Positions 63,932 to 64,000 of a stretch of 64,000 nt of DNA are shown here, piece by piece. The DNA comes from Pseudoalteromonas piratica (GTDB lineage: Bacteria > Pseudomonadota > Gammaproteobacteria > Enterobacterales > Alteromonadaceae): positions 2,438,001 to 2,502,000 of the forward strand of contig NZ_CP009888.1 in the NCBI RefSeq assembly GCF_000788395.1, read 5' to 3'. Both the position numbers and the translations under genes were made by a program. A model generated the notes under the pieces. It was given only the letters and a program-made list of their open reading frames with translations, searched no databases and had not been told where the DNA came from. How positions within the stretch are numbered: position 1 is the first letter of the stretch; the number at the start of each line of letters is the position of its first letter.

Positions 63932-64000
63932 ATCAAATAATTCAAGGGATGTGTTTTGCACGCATCATTCTCACTAATGTGATTATAGATTATAAGGACG

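Overview
The window looks like a chromosome segment from a marine gammaproteobacterium of the order Alteromonadales, most likely Pseudoalteromonas or a close relative. This is inferred from the AT-rich bases, the gene neighbourhoods (pabC-mltG-tmk-holB-pilZ-tatD; yceD-rpmF-plsX-fabDG-acpP-fabF; yejK/yejL-yejM; uvrY-uvrC-pgsA-tRNA), two NagR-type operators of the form TGACARCGYTGTCA, and dispersed repeats ending in ATACCAATT/AATTGGTAT. No phage, insertion sequence, CRISPR array or toxin-antitoxin pair was seen. Nearly everything is core genome.

Layout. 1-184: the end of rsmF. 185-500: two terminators and a possible small RNA. 501-6781 (minus): a PhoD-like phosphatase and the tatD-pilZ-holB-tmk-mltG-pabC operon. 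6842-12192 (minus): the fatty-acid and phospholipid cluster fabF, acpP, fabG, fabD, plsX, with rpmF and yceD; fabH is absent from its usual place between plsX and fabD. 12311-18019: maf, a HAD phosphatase, rluC, then divergent rne with a 0.5 kb leader. 18124-24780: yejK/yejL/yejM, a small secreted protein, a DUF349 protein, yeaC and a zinc-ribbon protein. 24832-30455: an AGCS symporter, an M14 carboxypeptidase, a long-type GAPDH and a lipoprotein. 30541-36243 (minus): ihfA, pheT, pheS, hda and a DUF2066 protein. 36350-37171: eight tRNA genes (Gly, Cys, Leu) in a partly triplicated array. 37344-40383: pgsA, uvrC, uvrY. 40737-50523: a Na/Pi cotransporter, a DUF5916 outer-membrane protein, cysK, a lipoprotein, fadE and a bacterial ACE-type peptidase. 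50749-55791 (minus): a probable six-gene operon led by metC with a MetJ-type operator. 55863-61308 (minus): nudC and the GlcNAc genes nagB, nagX, nagA, nagK. 61665-63882: a CBS protein, a single-domain response regulator, an unrecognised 42-residue small protein and a 2-oxoglutarate/Fe(II) oxygenase.

Functional links. The fab cluster couples ribosome maturation (yceD, rpmF) to lipid synthesis, and the yceD promoter has a GC-rich discriminator, as the tRNA promoter does. The nag genes make a catabolic route from GlcNAc to fructose-6-phosphate: NagK phosphorylates, NagA deacetylates, NagB deaminates. They share two operators that are exact reverse complements in their 14-bp core. MetJ boxes fill the 17-bp spacer of the metC promoter. 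The least explained items are the small-protein cassette at 62808-63040, two perfect 12-bp inverted repeats at promoters (20892-20931 and 40612-40638), the 162-bp dispersed repeat, and a probably leaderless yceD mRNA. I found no clearly novel multi-gene system. Sequence claims here are by-eye readings; family assignments rest on recognised motifs, not on database searches.
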